From Mesorhizobium alhagi CCNWXJ12-2 (GTDB taxonomy: Bacteria > Pseudomonadota > Alphaproteobacteria > Rhizobiales > Rhizobiaceae): a stretch of DNA of 57,878 nt. The notes beneath the pieces are model-generated. The model saw only the letters and a list, made by a program, of their open reading frames with translations. It had not been told where the DNA came from and made no database searches. Made by a program: the position numbers and the translations under genes. The stretch covers positions 1-57,878 of the forward strand of contig NZ_AHAM01000183.1 in the NCBI RefSeq assembly GCF_000236565.1, read 5' to 3'. This document shows, in pieces, positions 18,622-25,999 of this stretch; positions within the stretch are counted from its first letter, which is position 1; the number at the start of each line of letters is the position of its first letter.

Positions 18622-19443
18622 ATGTCCGGCGAAAACCCCCGCAGCTTCCGCACGCTTTTCATTTCCGACATCCATCTCGGTTCGAAAGCGGCCAAGGCCG
18701 AATTCCTAATAGACTTTCTCCGCTGGCATGAAGCCGAGACCATCTATCTGGTCGGCGATATCGTCGACGGCTGGCGGCTCCGCCGCTCATGGCACTGGCC
18801 GCAACTCCACAATGATGTCGTCCAGAAGCTGCTGCGCCAGGCCCGCAAGGGCGTGCAGATCACCTACATCGCCGGAAATCACGACGAATTCCTGCGCATG
18901 TTCCAGGGCGTGCATTTCGGCGGCATCGTGGTGGCGGATCGGGCTATCCATGAAAGCGCCGACGGCAAGAAATACCTCGTCATCCATGGCGACCAGTTCG
19001 ATACCGTGGTGCACAACGTGCGCTGGCTCGCTTATCTCGGCGACAAGGCTTACGACGCCGCGATCATGGTCAACCGGGTCGTCGCCCGCTTCAGGCGGCT
19101 GTTCGGCATGCCTTACTGGTCGTTTTCGTCCTGGGCCAAGGTCAAGGTCAAGAAGGCGGTCAATTTCATCGGCGCGTTCCAGGAGGTGCTGACGGAGGAG
19201 GCGCGCCGCTCGGAGGTCGATGGCGTCATCTGCGGCCACATACACCACGCGGTCATCGAACAGTTCGACGACATCCGATATATCAACACCGGCGACTGGG
19301 TGGAAAGCTGCACGGCGGTGGTCGAGCATTTCGACGGAAGCATGGAAATCCTGCACTGGCCGCAGACGCGCGCCGCAGTCCGCGCCGGCGATGCCGGTTT
19401 CGTGCCGGTCGTTATCGACAGCGAGACCGTCAAGGCAGCCTGA
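18622..19443 (+). CDS. LpxH-like UDP-2,3-diacylglucosamine diphosphatase family metallophosphoesterase
   Basis: This 273-residue cytoplasmic calcineurin-like phosphoesterase has the five metal-binding blocks in order: FISDIHLGS, VGDIVDGW, AGNHDEFL, VIHGDQFD and CGHIHHAV. LpxH proteins hydrolyse UDP-2,3-diacylglucosamine in lipid A synthesis, and many such homologues are annotated so. Alphaproteobacteria commonly use LpxI for that step, so the substrate here is uncertain. It lies divergent from the SDR gene and upstream of an MFS gene. Confidence 0.85.
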   Translation: MSGENPRSFRTLFISDIHLGSKAAKAEFLIDFLRWHEAETIYLVGDIVDGWRLRRSWHWPQLHNDVVQKLLRQARKGVQITYIAGNHDEFLRMFQGVHFGGIVVADRAIHESADGKKYLVIHGDQFDTVVHNVRWLAYLGDKAYDAAIMVNRVVARFRRLFGMPYWSFSSWAKVKVKKAVNFIGAFQEVLTEEARRSEVDGVICGHIHHAVIEQFDDIRYINTGDWVESCTAVVEHFDGSMEILHWPQTRAAVRAGDAGFVPVVIDSETVKAA

Positions 19444-19567
19444 TCCACCATCGGCGGGTTCAATCGATTGGTCCAGGCGGTTCTCTGGCATGGACGGCCA
19501 TGCTAAGGCGCGCATGATGCGGCGGGGGCTCCTTCGTCTGAGTCGCGCCCGCCGGACTTTCCCGCTT

Positions 19568-20782
19568 ATGTCTCTTCCGCCGCTTTCCCCAGAGCAACAG
19601 ATCAAGCCGCGCCGCTTCGAACTGCGCATCAGCCTGATCTTCGCAGCCCTGTTCATTCCGCTCGGCGTTCATCTGCCGTATTTCCCGCTCTGGCTCGAGG
19701 CAAAAGGGTTCGACGCCGCACAGATCGCCATCATTTTGTCCGCGCCGATGTTTTTGCGCGTCGTCACCACGCCCTTCATCACGGCATTGGCGGACGAGGC
19801 CAAGGATCGCGCCAATGTGCTGATCGCGCTGGTTGCGGCCGCACTTGTGCTTTCGGCCGGCTATTTCCTCGAGCCAACCTATGTCGTCGTGCTTGGCGTG
19901 TCGCTGGCGCTCGCGGTGGTGTGGACGCCGCATTCGCCGCTTGCCGATTCACTGGCGCTTTCCGGGGTCCGTCGCTTCCGGTCCAACTATGCCAATATGC
20001 GCATCTGGGGATCAGTTGCCTTTCTCTGCGCCAATCTCGGCGGCGGTTTTGTCCTCGCCATAACCAGCGCCGACGCGGTCCCGGCGATGATCTCGATCGG
20101 CCTTTGTGGAACGCTGCTGGCGGCGCTCTTTGCGCCCCGGCTGGGCCGGCCGCGCCGCGCCTCGCCATTGTCGGCGGCCGATCTGCAGGATTCGGCGCCC
20201 AAGCTGCTTAACCGCTATTTCCTGCTGTTCGTGGCCGGAGCCGGCGTCATCAATGCCAGCCATGGCTTTCTCTTCACCTTCGTGTCGATCTACTGGAAGT
20301 CGATCGGCCTCGGGGACACCCTCATCGGGCTGCTGTGGGCCTGGGCGGTGGTCGCCGAGGTCTGCATGTTCCTGGTCTTCACCCGCGTTTTCGGCAAGGT
20401 TTCCGCTCCGGTGCTGCTCGTCGCGGCGGGCCTTGCCGCGGTCGTTCGCTGGATTGCCTACCCGCTGATCTGGCCGCTCGGCTTCGGCGTCGCCGGCTTT
20501 TTCGTGGTCCAGACGCTGCATGCGGTTTCAACCGGCCTCATCCTGATAGGCGTTCAGAAGCTGATCGCCGAAACGGTGGCGGAGGAACGCACGGGCGCTG
20601 CGCAGGGCATCGCCTTCTTCGCCAATGGCTTTTCCATGGCCGCGGCCACTCTGCTATCCGGCCCGCTCTACGCCGCCTTCGGTGTCGGCGGCTTCTTCCC
20701 GATGGCCGTCTTCGCGCTCGCGGGAACCGGACTGATCATGCTGGCGGCCCGCTCAGCCCCAGAGCGCCTGCTCGGGCGGTGA
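19568..20782 (+). CDS. MFS transporter, HcaT/MFS_1-like
   Basis: The 404-residue product has about twelve membrane helices. It resembles the MFS_1-like group that includes phenylpropionate carrier HcaT: helix 1 IPLGVHLPYFPLWLEAKGF, helix 2 with SAPMFLRVVTTPF, and the helix 4-5 region NYANMRIWGSVAFL. The substrate is unknown. The start used gives MSLPPLSPEQQIKPRRFELR; earlier in-frame ATGs would add an Arg-rich stretch. Its 3' end overlaps the converging epimerase gene by 30 bases. That neighbour acts on N-acyl amino acids or dipeptides, which could hint at cargo but is weak evidence. Confidence 0.88.
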   Translation: MSLPPLSPEQQIKPRRFELRISLIFAALFIPLGVHLPYFPLWLEAKGFDAAQIAIILSAPMFLRVVTTPFITALADEAKDRANVLIALVAAALVLSAGYFLEPTYVVVLGVSLALAVVWTPHSPLADSLALSGVRRFRSNYANMRIWGSVAFLCANLGGGFVLAITSADAVPAMISIGLCGTLLAALFAPRLGRPRRASPLSAADLQDSAPKLLNRYFLLFVAGAGVINASHGFLFTFVSIYWKSIGLGDTLIGLLWAWAVVAEVCMFLVFTRVFGKVSAPVLLVAAGLAAVVRWIAYPLIWPLGFGVAGFFVVQTLHAVSTGLILIGVQKLIAETVAEERTGAAQGIAFFANGFSMAAATLLSGPLYAAFGVGGFFPMAVFALAGTGLIMLAARSAPERLLGR

Positions 20783-21736
20783 AACGATCGACCCCTCATA
20801 GACCAGTCCCGGCGAGCGGTCGCGTGCGAGAAGCAGCGGCCCGTCGAGATCGACGAAATCGGCGTCCTGCGCCAGGAGCACGGCCGGCGCCATCGCCAGC
20901 GACGTGCCGACCATGCAGCCGACCATGATGGACAGGCCGAGTTCGCGGGCGCGGTCGCGCAGCAGCATGGCTGCGGTCAGGCCGCCCGCCTTGTCGAGCT
21001 TGATGTTCACCGCGTCGTAGAAGTCTGTCAGCTTTTCGAGATCGGCGGCCTCGTGGACGCTCTCGTCGGCGCAGATCGGCACCGCATGCTTGCTGCGGCG
21101 CAGGATCTCATCTCGTCCGGCGGGCAGCGGCTGCTCGATCAGCGCTATGCCCAACTCGGCGGCGGCGGCAAGGTTCGCCTCGATATTGTCGTCGGTCCAG
21201 CCTTCATTGGCGTCGAGAATGATCTTGCTGTGGGGAGCGGCGGTCACCACCGCGCGGATGCGCTCTATGTCGTTCTCGCCGCCGATCTTCACCTTGAGCA
21301 GCGGCCGCGCCGCATTGGCCGCAGCCTGCGTCGCCATGGCCTCCGGCGTGCCGAGCGACAGTGTGAACGCCGTCTCGACCGGGCGTGGCGCGATGGCCGA
21401 GATTTGAGCATGCACAGGCTTGCCCGACATCTTCGCTTCGAGATCCCACAACGCGCAATCGAGTGCGTTGCGGGCGGCACCAGCCGGCATCGCCCGGAGC
21501 AATCCGCCGCGATCCATGCCGCTGGCAATCTTTCCGCGGACGCCCTCGATAGCCACGATCACGCTCTCCATGGTCTCGCCATAGCGCCGGTAGGGCACGC
21601 ATTCGCCGCGGCCCGAAAAGCCGTCCTCGCTGATCGTGCAGCAGATCACTTCGGCCTTGGTCTTCGAGCCGCGCGAAATGGTAAACGTGCCGGCGATCGG
21701 AAACTGTTCGGATTCGACGAAAAGGTCACGTTTCAT
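20753..21736 (-). CDS. dgcA: Enolase-superfamily epimerase, DgcA/dipeptide epimerase type
   Basis: This 327-residue enzyme has the capping domain followed by a (beta/alpha) barrel. Catalytic and metal residues are visible: KxK in LKVKIGG near residue 147, Asp in LDANEGW, Glu in IEQPLPAG, Asp-Glu in CADESVHE and the opposing Lys in IKLDKAGGL. Members epimerise L-Ala-D/L-Glu from peptidoglycan or racemise N-acetyl-Glu (DgcA). DgcA usually pairs with the N-acetyltransferase DgcN, which I do not see beside it. The choice between the two activities stays open. It is divergent from the Mla operon. Confidence 0.82.
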   Translation of the reverse strand: MKRDLFVESEQFPIAGTFTISRGSKTKAEVICCTISEDGFSGRGECVPYRRYGETMESVIVAIEGVRGKIASGMDRGGLLRAMPAGAARNALDCALWDLEAKMSGKPVHAQISAIAPRPVETAFTLSLGTPEAMATQAAANAARPLLKVKIGGENDIERIRAVVTAAPHSKIILDANEGWTDDNIEANLAAAAELGIALIEQPLPAGRDEILRRSKHAVPICADESVHEAADLEKLTDFYDAVNIKLDKAGGLTAAMLLRDRARELGLSIMVGCMVGTSLAMAPAVLLAQDADFVDLDGPLLLARDRSPGLVYEGSIVSPPEQALWG

Positions 21737-21777
21737 ATATTTCTGCTCCGGATCAGGGGCTAAGTGTTTGACCCTAA

Positions 21778-21806
21778 ATGACAGAACCCGCTCGTAGGGC
21801 TAATAC
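21778..21806 (+). promoter_or_regulatory. Possible promoter of the Mla operon
   Basis: ATGACA and TAATAC are separated by 17 bases and end just before the mlaE start. The -35 is close to consensus but the -10 is weak, and the transcript would have a very short leader, so this is tentative. Confidence 0.25.
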
Positions 21807-21814
21807 AGGGGCGC

Positions 21815-22996
21815 ATGTTGATCAACGCCACCAAGGAATCAAGCGGCGCCCAAGCCGATAATTCCCGTCCCCGCATCGCGGAGACGGAGCAAGACGGCGT
21901 GCTCCATTGTGAGCTGTCTGGCGCATGGACGACCCGCACAGTGGCCCTCGTCGACGCGGAAATGCGCAAGATCGAACGGAAAACGCGAGGCCGCGCCATG
22001 GTTCTCGACCTGTCGAAGGTCGAGAAGCTGGATACCGCGGGCGCGTGGCTGATCGATCGGCTGATGACCTCACTCGCCCAGAATGGCGTCGAGGCCAGCG
22101 TTCGCGGCCAGAGTGAGGTCGCCTCGGTGCTGCTCGAGGCGGTGAGCGACGCTTCGCACAGGGAGCAGGATGTAACGCCGCCCAGGCTGCCGAACATCGT
22201 CATTCGCCTGCTGGAACTGCTCGGCCGCGCCGTCTATGCCGGCCGCGACGATTTTCTGGCTTCGATGGGCATTCTCGGCGCCACCATTCGCGGCGGGCAG
22301 ATGAAGCTCGGGCGCGGGCACAGCGTCAATCCCGCCGCCATCTTCAACCAGATCGACCGGATGGGCGTCGGGGCCATTCCGGTTGTGGTGCTGATGTCGG
22401 CCATTGTCGGCGCGATCGTCGCGCAGCAGGGCGCACTGCAATTGCGCTATTTCGGCGCGGACATCTTCGTCGTCGATCTGGTCGGTATCCTGGTGCTGCG
22501 CGAACTCGGCGTGCTGATGACCGCGATTATGATCGCTGGCCGCTCCGGCAGCGCCATCACAGCCGAGATCGGCTCGATGAAGATGCGCGAGGAAGTCGAT
22601 GCGCTGACGGTCATCGGGCTCAATCCGGTCGGCGTTCTGGTGTTTCCGCGGCTTGTCGCTCTGGTCATAGCGTTGCCGTGCCTTACGGTCGCAGCCAATT
22701 TCGCGGCGCTGGGCGGCGCTATCGTGGTTTCCTGGTTCTATTCCGACATTGCGCCGGCCGCCTTCATCGACCGCCTGCGCAGCGCCATCGACGTCAGCAC
22801 CATCGCTGTCGGATTGATAAAGGCGCCGTTCATGGCGATGGTCATTGGCGTTCTGGCTGCCGTCGAGGGCCTGCAGGTCGGCGGCAGCGCCGAGTCGCTC
22901 GGCCGCCACGTCACCGCTTCGGTGGTCAAGTCGATCTTCGTCGTCGTCATTCTGGACGGCATGTTCGCAATATTCTTCGCTGCGATCGATTTTTAG
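21815..22996 (+). CDS. mlaE: MlaE-type phospholipid ABC permease with fused STAS domain
   Basis: This 393-residue protein combines a STAS domain (about residues 25-110, with VLDLSKVEKLDTAGAWLIDRL) and an MlaE permease (about 130-390, five to six membrane helices). In E. coli the STAS subunit MlaB is a separate protein; the fusion is common in alphaproteobacteria. The permease core contains RELGVLMTAIMIAGRSGSAI and TAEIGSMKMREEVDAL, the family signature. It works with the downstream ATPase and MCE protein to move phospholipids between the membranes, keeping the outer leaflet asymmetric. The ATPase gene starts eight bases after its stop. Confidence 0.93.
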   Translation: MLINATKESSGAQADNSRPRIAETEQDGVLHCELSGAWTTRTVALVDAEMRKIERKTRGRAMVLDLSKVEKLDTAGAWLIDRLMTSLAQNGVEASVRGQSEVASVLLEAVSDASHREQDVTPPRLPNIVIRLLELLGRAVYAGRDDFLASMGILGATIRGGQMKLGRGHSVNPAAIFNQIDRMGVGAIPVVVLMSAIVGAIVAQQGALQLRYFGADIFVVDLVGILVLRELGVLMTAIMIAGRSGSAITAEIGSMKMREEVDALTVIGLNPVGVLVFPRLVALVIALPCLTVAANFAALGGAIVVSWFYSDIAPAAFIDRLRSAIDVSTIAVGLIKAPFMAMVIGVLAAVEGLQVGGSAESLGRHVTASVVKSIFVVVILDGMFAIFFAAIDF

Positions 22997-23003
22997 GGTG
23001 GCC

Positions 23004-23825
23004 ATGAGCGACCATGCCGAACTTGCCGCCGAACCGAACGCCCGCACCGAAGGCGATGGCGACATCGTGCTCTCGGTGCGCGACATCACCGTGGGATTCG
23101 ACGACAAAATCGTCCTCGACAAACTCTCGCTCGACATCAGGCGCGGCGAAATACTTGGGTTTGTCGGTGCCTCGGGTTCGGGCAAGTCGGTGCTGCTGCG
23201 TGCCATTCTCGGCCTCACCAAAAAGCGCTCTGGCACGATCCATCTGTTTGGCGTCGACGTGGACAAGGCGAGCGAAGCCGAACGCATGAGGCTCGACATG
23301 CGCCTCGGAGTCCTGTTCCAGCATGGCGCGCTGTTTTCAGCGCTGACCGTGCAGGAGAACGTGCAGGTTCCGATGCGGGAATATCTCGACCTGCCCAAGA
23401 AGCTGATGGATGAACTGGCTCTCCTGAAGATCGAACTTGTCGGCCTGCCGCGCGATGCCGCCATGAAATTCCCGTCGGAGCTTTCGGGCGGCATGATCAA
23501 GCGCGCCGCGCTGGCGCGGGCGCTGGCGCTTGATCCCGACATCGTTTTCCTCGACGAACCGACCTCCGGCCTCGATCCGATCGGCGCCGCCGAGTTCGAC
23601 GAACTGGTCGCAAAGCTGCGCGACACGATGGGGCTGACCGTCTACATGGTCACCCACGATCTCGACAGCCTGTTCTCGGTGTGCGACCGGGTTGCGGTTC
23701 TCGGCAAAAAGAAGGTGCTGGTCCAGGGGACCATTGAAGATATGCTGGCAAGCGAGGAACCGTGGGTGAAATCCTACTTTCGCGGCAAGCGGGCGCGGCA
23801 ACTCGATCTTGCCGCCAGGGAATAG
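23004..23825 (+). CDS. mlaF: MlaF-type ABC ATPase
   Basis: The 273-residue ATPase powers the MlaE permease. Motifs: Walker A GASGSGKSVL near residue 56, Q-loop in LFQHGALFSAL, signature LSGGMIKRAALARALA near 161, Walker B DIVFLDEPTSGLDP and switch His in MVTHDLDSL. The C-terminus (EPWVKSYFRGKRAR) is typical of MlaF. The start with MSDHAEL sits eight bases after the permease stop, and GGGTGG precedes it. A 25-residue N-terminal extension precedes the ABC domain. Confidence 0.95.
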   Translation: MSDHAELAAEPNARTEGDGDIVLSVRDITVGFDDKIVLDKLSLDIRRGEILGFVGASGSGKSVLLRAILGLTKKRSGTIHLFGVDVDKASEAERMRLDMRLGVLFQHGALFSALTVQENVQVPMREYLDLPKKLMDELALLKIELVGLPRDAAMKFPSELSGGMIKRAALARALALDPDIVFLDEPTSGLDPIGAAEFDELVAKLRDTMGLTVYMVTHDLDSLFSVCDRVAVLGKKKVLVQGTIEDMLASEEPWVKSYFRGKRARQLDLAARE

Positions 23826-23840
23826 AAATCAGAACGGCCG

Positions 23841-25214
23841 ATGGAAACCAAAGCAAATTACGTCATTGTCGGAATTTTCACGCTCGCGGCCATCGTCGCG
23901 GCGTTCGCCTTCGTCTATTGGACCGCAGCGATCGGCGACCGTGGCGAAACGGTCGAACTGCGTGTGCGCATTCCGGGCTCCGCGTCCGGACTGGGCAGCG
24001 GCAGCGCAGTGCTGTTCAACGGCGTCAGGGTCGGTGACGTGCGGCGGGTCTATATCGACGTGCTCAATCCCAGCGTCGCCATTGCTGATACCGAGGTCGA
24101 CCGGTTGACGCCGATCACAAGATCGACCCAGGCCGTTATCGGCATCGCCGGCCTCACCGGCCAGGCCAATATCGAGATGAGGGGCGCCGACCTGCAGGAG
24201 CCGAACCTGCTCGACGAGGCGGAGGCAGCCGGCACTGTGGCGGAGATCACTGCCGATCCATCGGCCGTCACGAACTTGCTTCAAACCGCCCAGGACATTT
24301 TCAAGCGCGCCGACACAGTGCTCTCCGAACTCGAGGGCTTTACCCGCGACGTGCGCGGTCCATTGACGAAGACTGTCGAGAACACCCGCACATTCTCGGA
24401 CGCACTGGCGCGCAATGCCGACGGCGTCGACAAATTCCTGGAAAGCGTCTCCAAGCTTTCCGAGGAGTTGGCAGGCGTTTCCGGCAAACTCGACGGCACG
24501 CTGCAGGCCGCCGAGGATCTCCTGAATTCCGTGGACCGGGAAAAAGTCACCCAGATCGTCGCCAATGTCGACACCTTCACCAAGAATCTGAGCGAAACCA
24601 GCACGCAGTTCGACGCGGTTGTGAAGCGAGTGGACAAGGCGGTCGGCACGATCGATCAATTTGCCGAGAGAGGCAGCGAGGCATTGGCCAAGGCCGACGG
24701 CATTCTCGAAGCGGTCGATCCGGCAAAGGTCCGCACCTCTCTGTCCAACATCGATATCGCGAGCCGCGACGCCCGGACTGCCGCCGCCGACGTCGCCAAA
24801 GTCACCGACAAATTCGGCAGACGGGCCGACGACATCGACCGGATGATCAGCGACGCCAGGCAACTGACCGGCCGTCTGAACGATGCTTCGGTGCGTGTGG
24901 ACGGCATTCTGGTGAAGGTCGACAAACTCCTCGGCTCGGGTGAGGCAGAGGGGCTGATGGTCGATGCGAGCGAGACGCTGAAGGCGTTCCGCCAGGTCGC
25001 CGAAACGCTGAATTCCAGGCTGGGCACGATCACCGACGGGCTTGCACGTTTCTCCGGCCAGGGTCTGCGCGAAGTCGAGGCGCTGGTGCAGGACGGCCGC
25101 CGTTCGATCACCAGGATCGAGCAGGCGATCACCGATCTCGAACGCAATCCGCAGCGTATCATCACCGGCGGCGAGGGGACTGTCCGCCAGTATGACGGAA
25201 GGGCGCGGCGTTGA
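23841..25214 (+). CDS. mlaD: MlaD-type MCE domain protein
   Basis: This 457-residue inner-membrane-anchored periplasmic protein binds phospholipid for the Mla system. A single membrane helix (about residues 8-28) precedes the MCE domain (about 38-115, with SGLGSGSAVLFNGVRVGDV). A long alpha-helical region (about 140-430) rich in Ala, Asp, Thr and Val follows and looks coiled-coil or tube-forming. This is much longer than E. coli MlaD (183 residues) and closer to the long MCE proteins that form tunnels toward the outer membrane. It lies 15 bases after mlaF in the same operon. Confidence 0.93.
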   Translation: METKANYVIVGIFTLAAIVAAFAFVYWTAAIGDRGETVELRVRIPGSASGLGSGSAVLFNGVRVGDVRRVYIDVLNPSVAIADTEVDRLTPITRSTQAVIGIAGLTGQANIEMRGADLQEPNLLDEAEAAGTVAEITADPSAVTNLLQTAQDIFKRADTVLSELEGFTRDVRGPLTKTVENTRTFSDALARNADGVDKFLESVSKLSEELAGVSGKLDGTLQAAEDLLNSVDREKVTQIVANVDTFTKNLSETSTQFDAVVKRVDKAVGTIDQFAERGSEALAKADGILEAVDPAKVRTSLSNIDIASRDARTAAADVAKVTDKFGRRADDIDRMISDARQLTGRLNDASVRVDGILVKVDKLLGSGEAEGLMVDASETLKAFRQVAETLNSRLGTITDGLARFSGQGLREVEALVQDGRRSITRIEQAITDLERNPQRIITGGEGTVRQYDGRARR

Positions 25215-25279
25215 CTTCGCAGACGGCGCGCAGCAAGAAAGAATCGGTTATCCGGGGGTTGCGACAGATTTAAGCTTGG

Positions 25280-25306
25280 CCCCGAAAAGTTGCAGACTTT
25301 TCGGGG
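25280..25306. repeat. Perfect 11-bp inverted repeat between mlaD and its lipoprotein gene
   Basis: CCCCGAAAAGT and ACTTTTCGGGG pair perfectly around the loop TGCAG. It lies within the operon, so it could lower downstream expression or protect upstream mRNA. It resembles palindromic intergenic elements of rhizobia and shares the CCCGAA core with elements near 1645 and 10035. Confidence 0.7.
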
Positions 25307-25333
25307 ATAGTTAAACGGTGGGACGGGTAGAGG

Positions 25334-25930
25334 GTGAGGTCAAATCAGTTCATTGCCGGGGCGGCGGCGGCTTTCCTGCTGTCGGGCTGCGCGCTCTTGC
25401 CGGGGGGCGCGCCGGCGCCCCTCGACACGTTCGAACTGTCGGCGCCGCAACTGCAGTCCAAGTCCAGGCGCAGCCGCATCCAGATTCTCGTGGCCGAACC
25501 CTCTGCGCTGAAAGCGCTTGACGGCCAGAACATCGTCATCAAGCCGTCTCCCGCTAGCATCCAGTTCCTCAGGGGCGCGCAATGGGCCGACCGATTGCCG
25601 CGCATCGTGCAGGCGCGGCTCGCCGAGACGTTCCAGCGCTCGGGCGGCTTTGGCGGTGTCGGCAAGCCGGGCGAGGGGCTGGCGATCGACTATCAGATTA
25701 TCGCCGAGATCCGCGCCTTCGAGGTGCGCGTAGACGGCGGTGGCCGCGCCAATGTCGAGATCTTCGTGAAATTGCTGAACGACCGCAACGGCACGGTTCG
25801 CGCCTCCCGCAATTTCGAGGCCAGCGCTCCGCTTCCGGCCAACGGTAACGAGGCCTACGTTGCCGCGCTTGACCAGGCCTTCGGCTCGGTGGCGGCTGAA
25901 ATCCTGGAATGGACGGACTCGCAAATCTGA
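25334..25930 (+). CDS. ABC-type transport auxiliary lipoprotein
   Basis: This 198-residue protein begins with a lipoprotein signal; the lipobox is LLSGCALL, so Cys19 would be lipidated. The remainder matches the ABC-transport auxiliary family (DUF330/PqiC-like), with IVQARLAETFQRSGGF and a C-terminal FGSVAAEILEW helix. Such lipoproteins sit at the outer membrane and partner MCE transport systems. It follows mlaD, supporting a role in the same phospholipid pathway, but the 119-base gap with a hairpin suggests different expression. It starts with GTG preceded by a GGGTAGAG stretch. Confidence 0.9.
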   Translation: MRSNQFIAGAAAAFLLSGCALLPGGAPAPLDTFELSAPQLQSKSRRSRIQILVAEPSALKALDGQNIVIKPSPASIQFLRGAQWADRLPRIVQARLAETFQRSGGFGGVGKPGEGLAIDYQIIAEIRAFEVRVDGGGRANVEIFVKLLNDRNGTVRASRNFEASAPLPANGNEAYVAALDQAFGSVAAEILEWTDSQI

Positions 25931-25951
25931 CCGGGTGGTGGTATCCAAACA

Positions 25952-25978
25952 AAAAGGGCGGGAATTTCCCGCCCTTTT
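25952..25978. terminator. Bidirectional terminator between the Mla operon and the GPR-like gene
   Basis: AAAAGGGCGGGA and TCCCGCCCTTTT form a perfect 12-bp stem with a three-base loop, flanked by A and T tracts on both strands. It can end both converging transcripts. Confidence 0.9.
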
Positions 25979-25999
25979 CGTTTCGGCTTATGCAAGCCG

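Noticed and set aside
22070-23626. 518-codon minus-strand frame over mlaE/mlaF
   Set aside because: Opposite strand of two well-recognised Mla genes; no motif.
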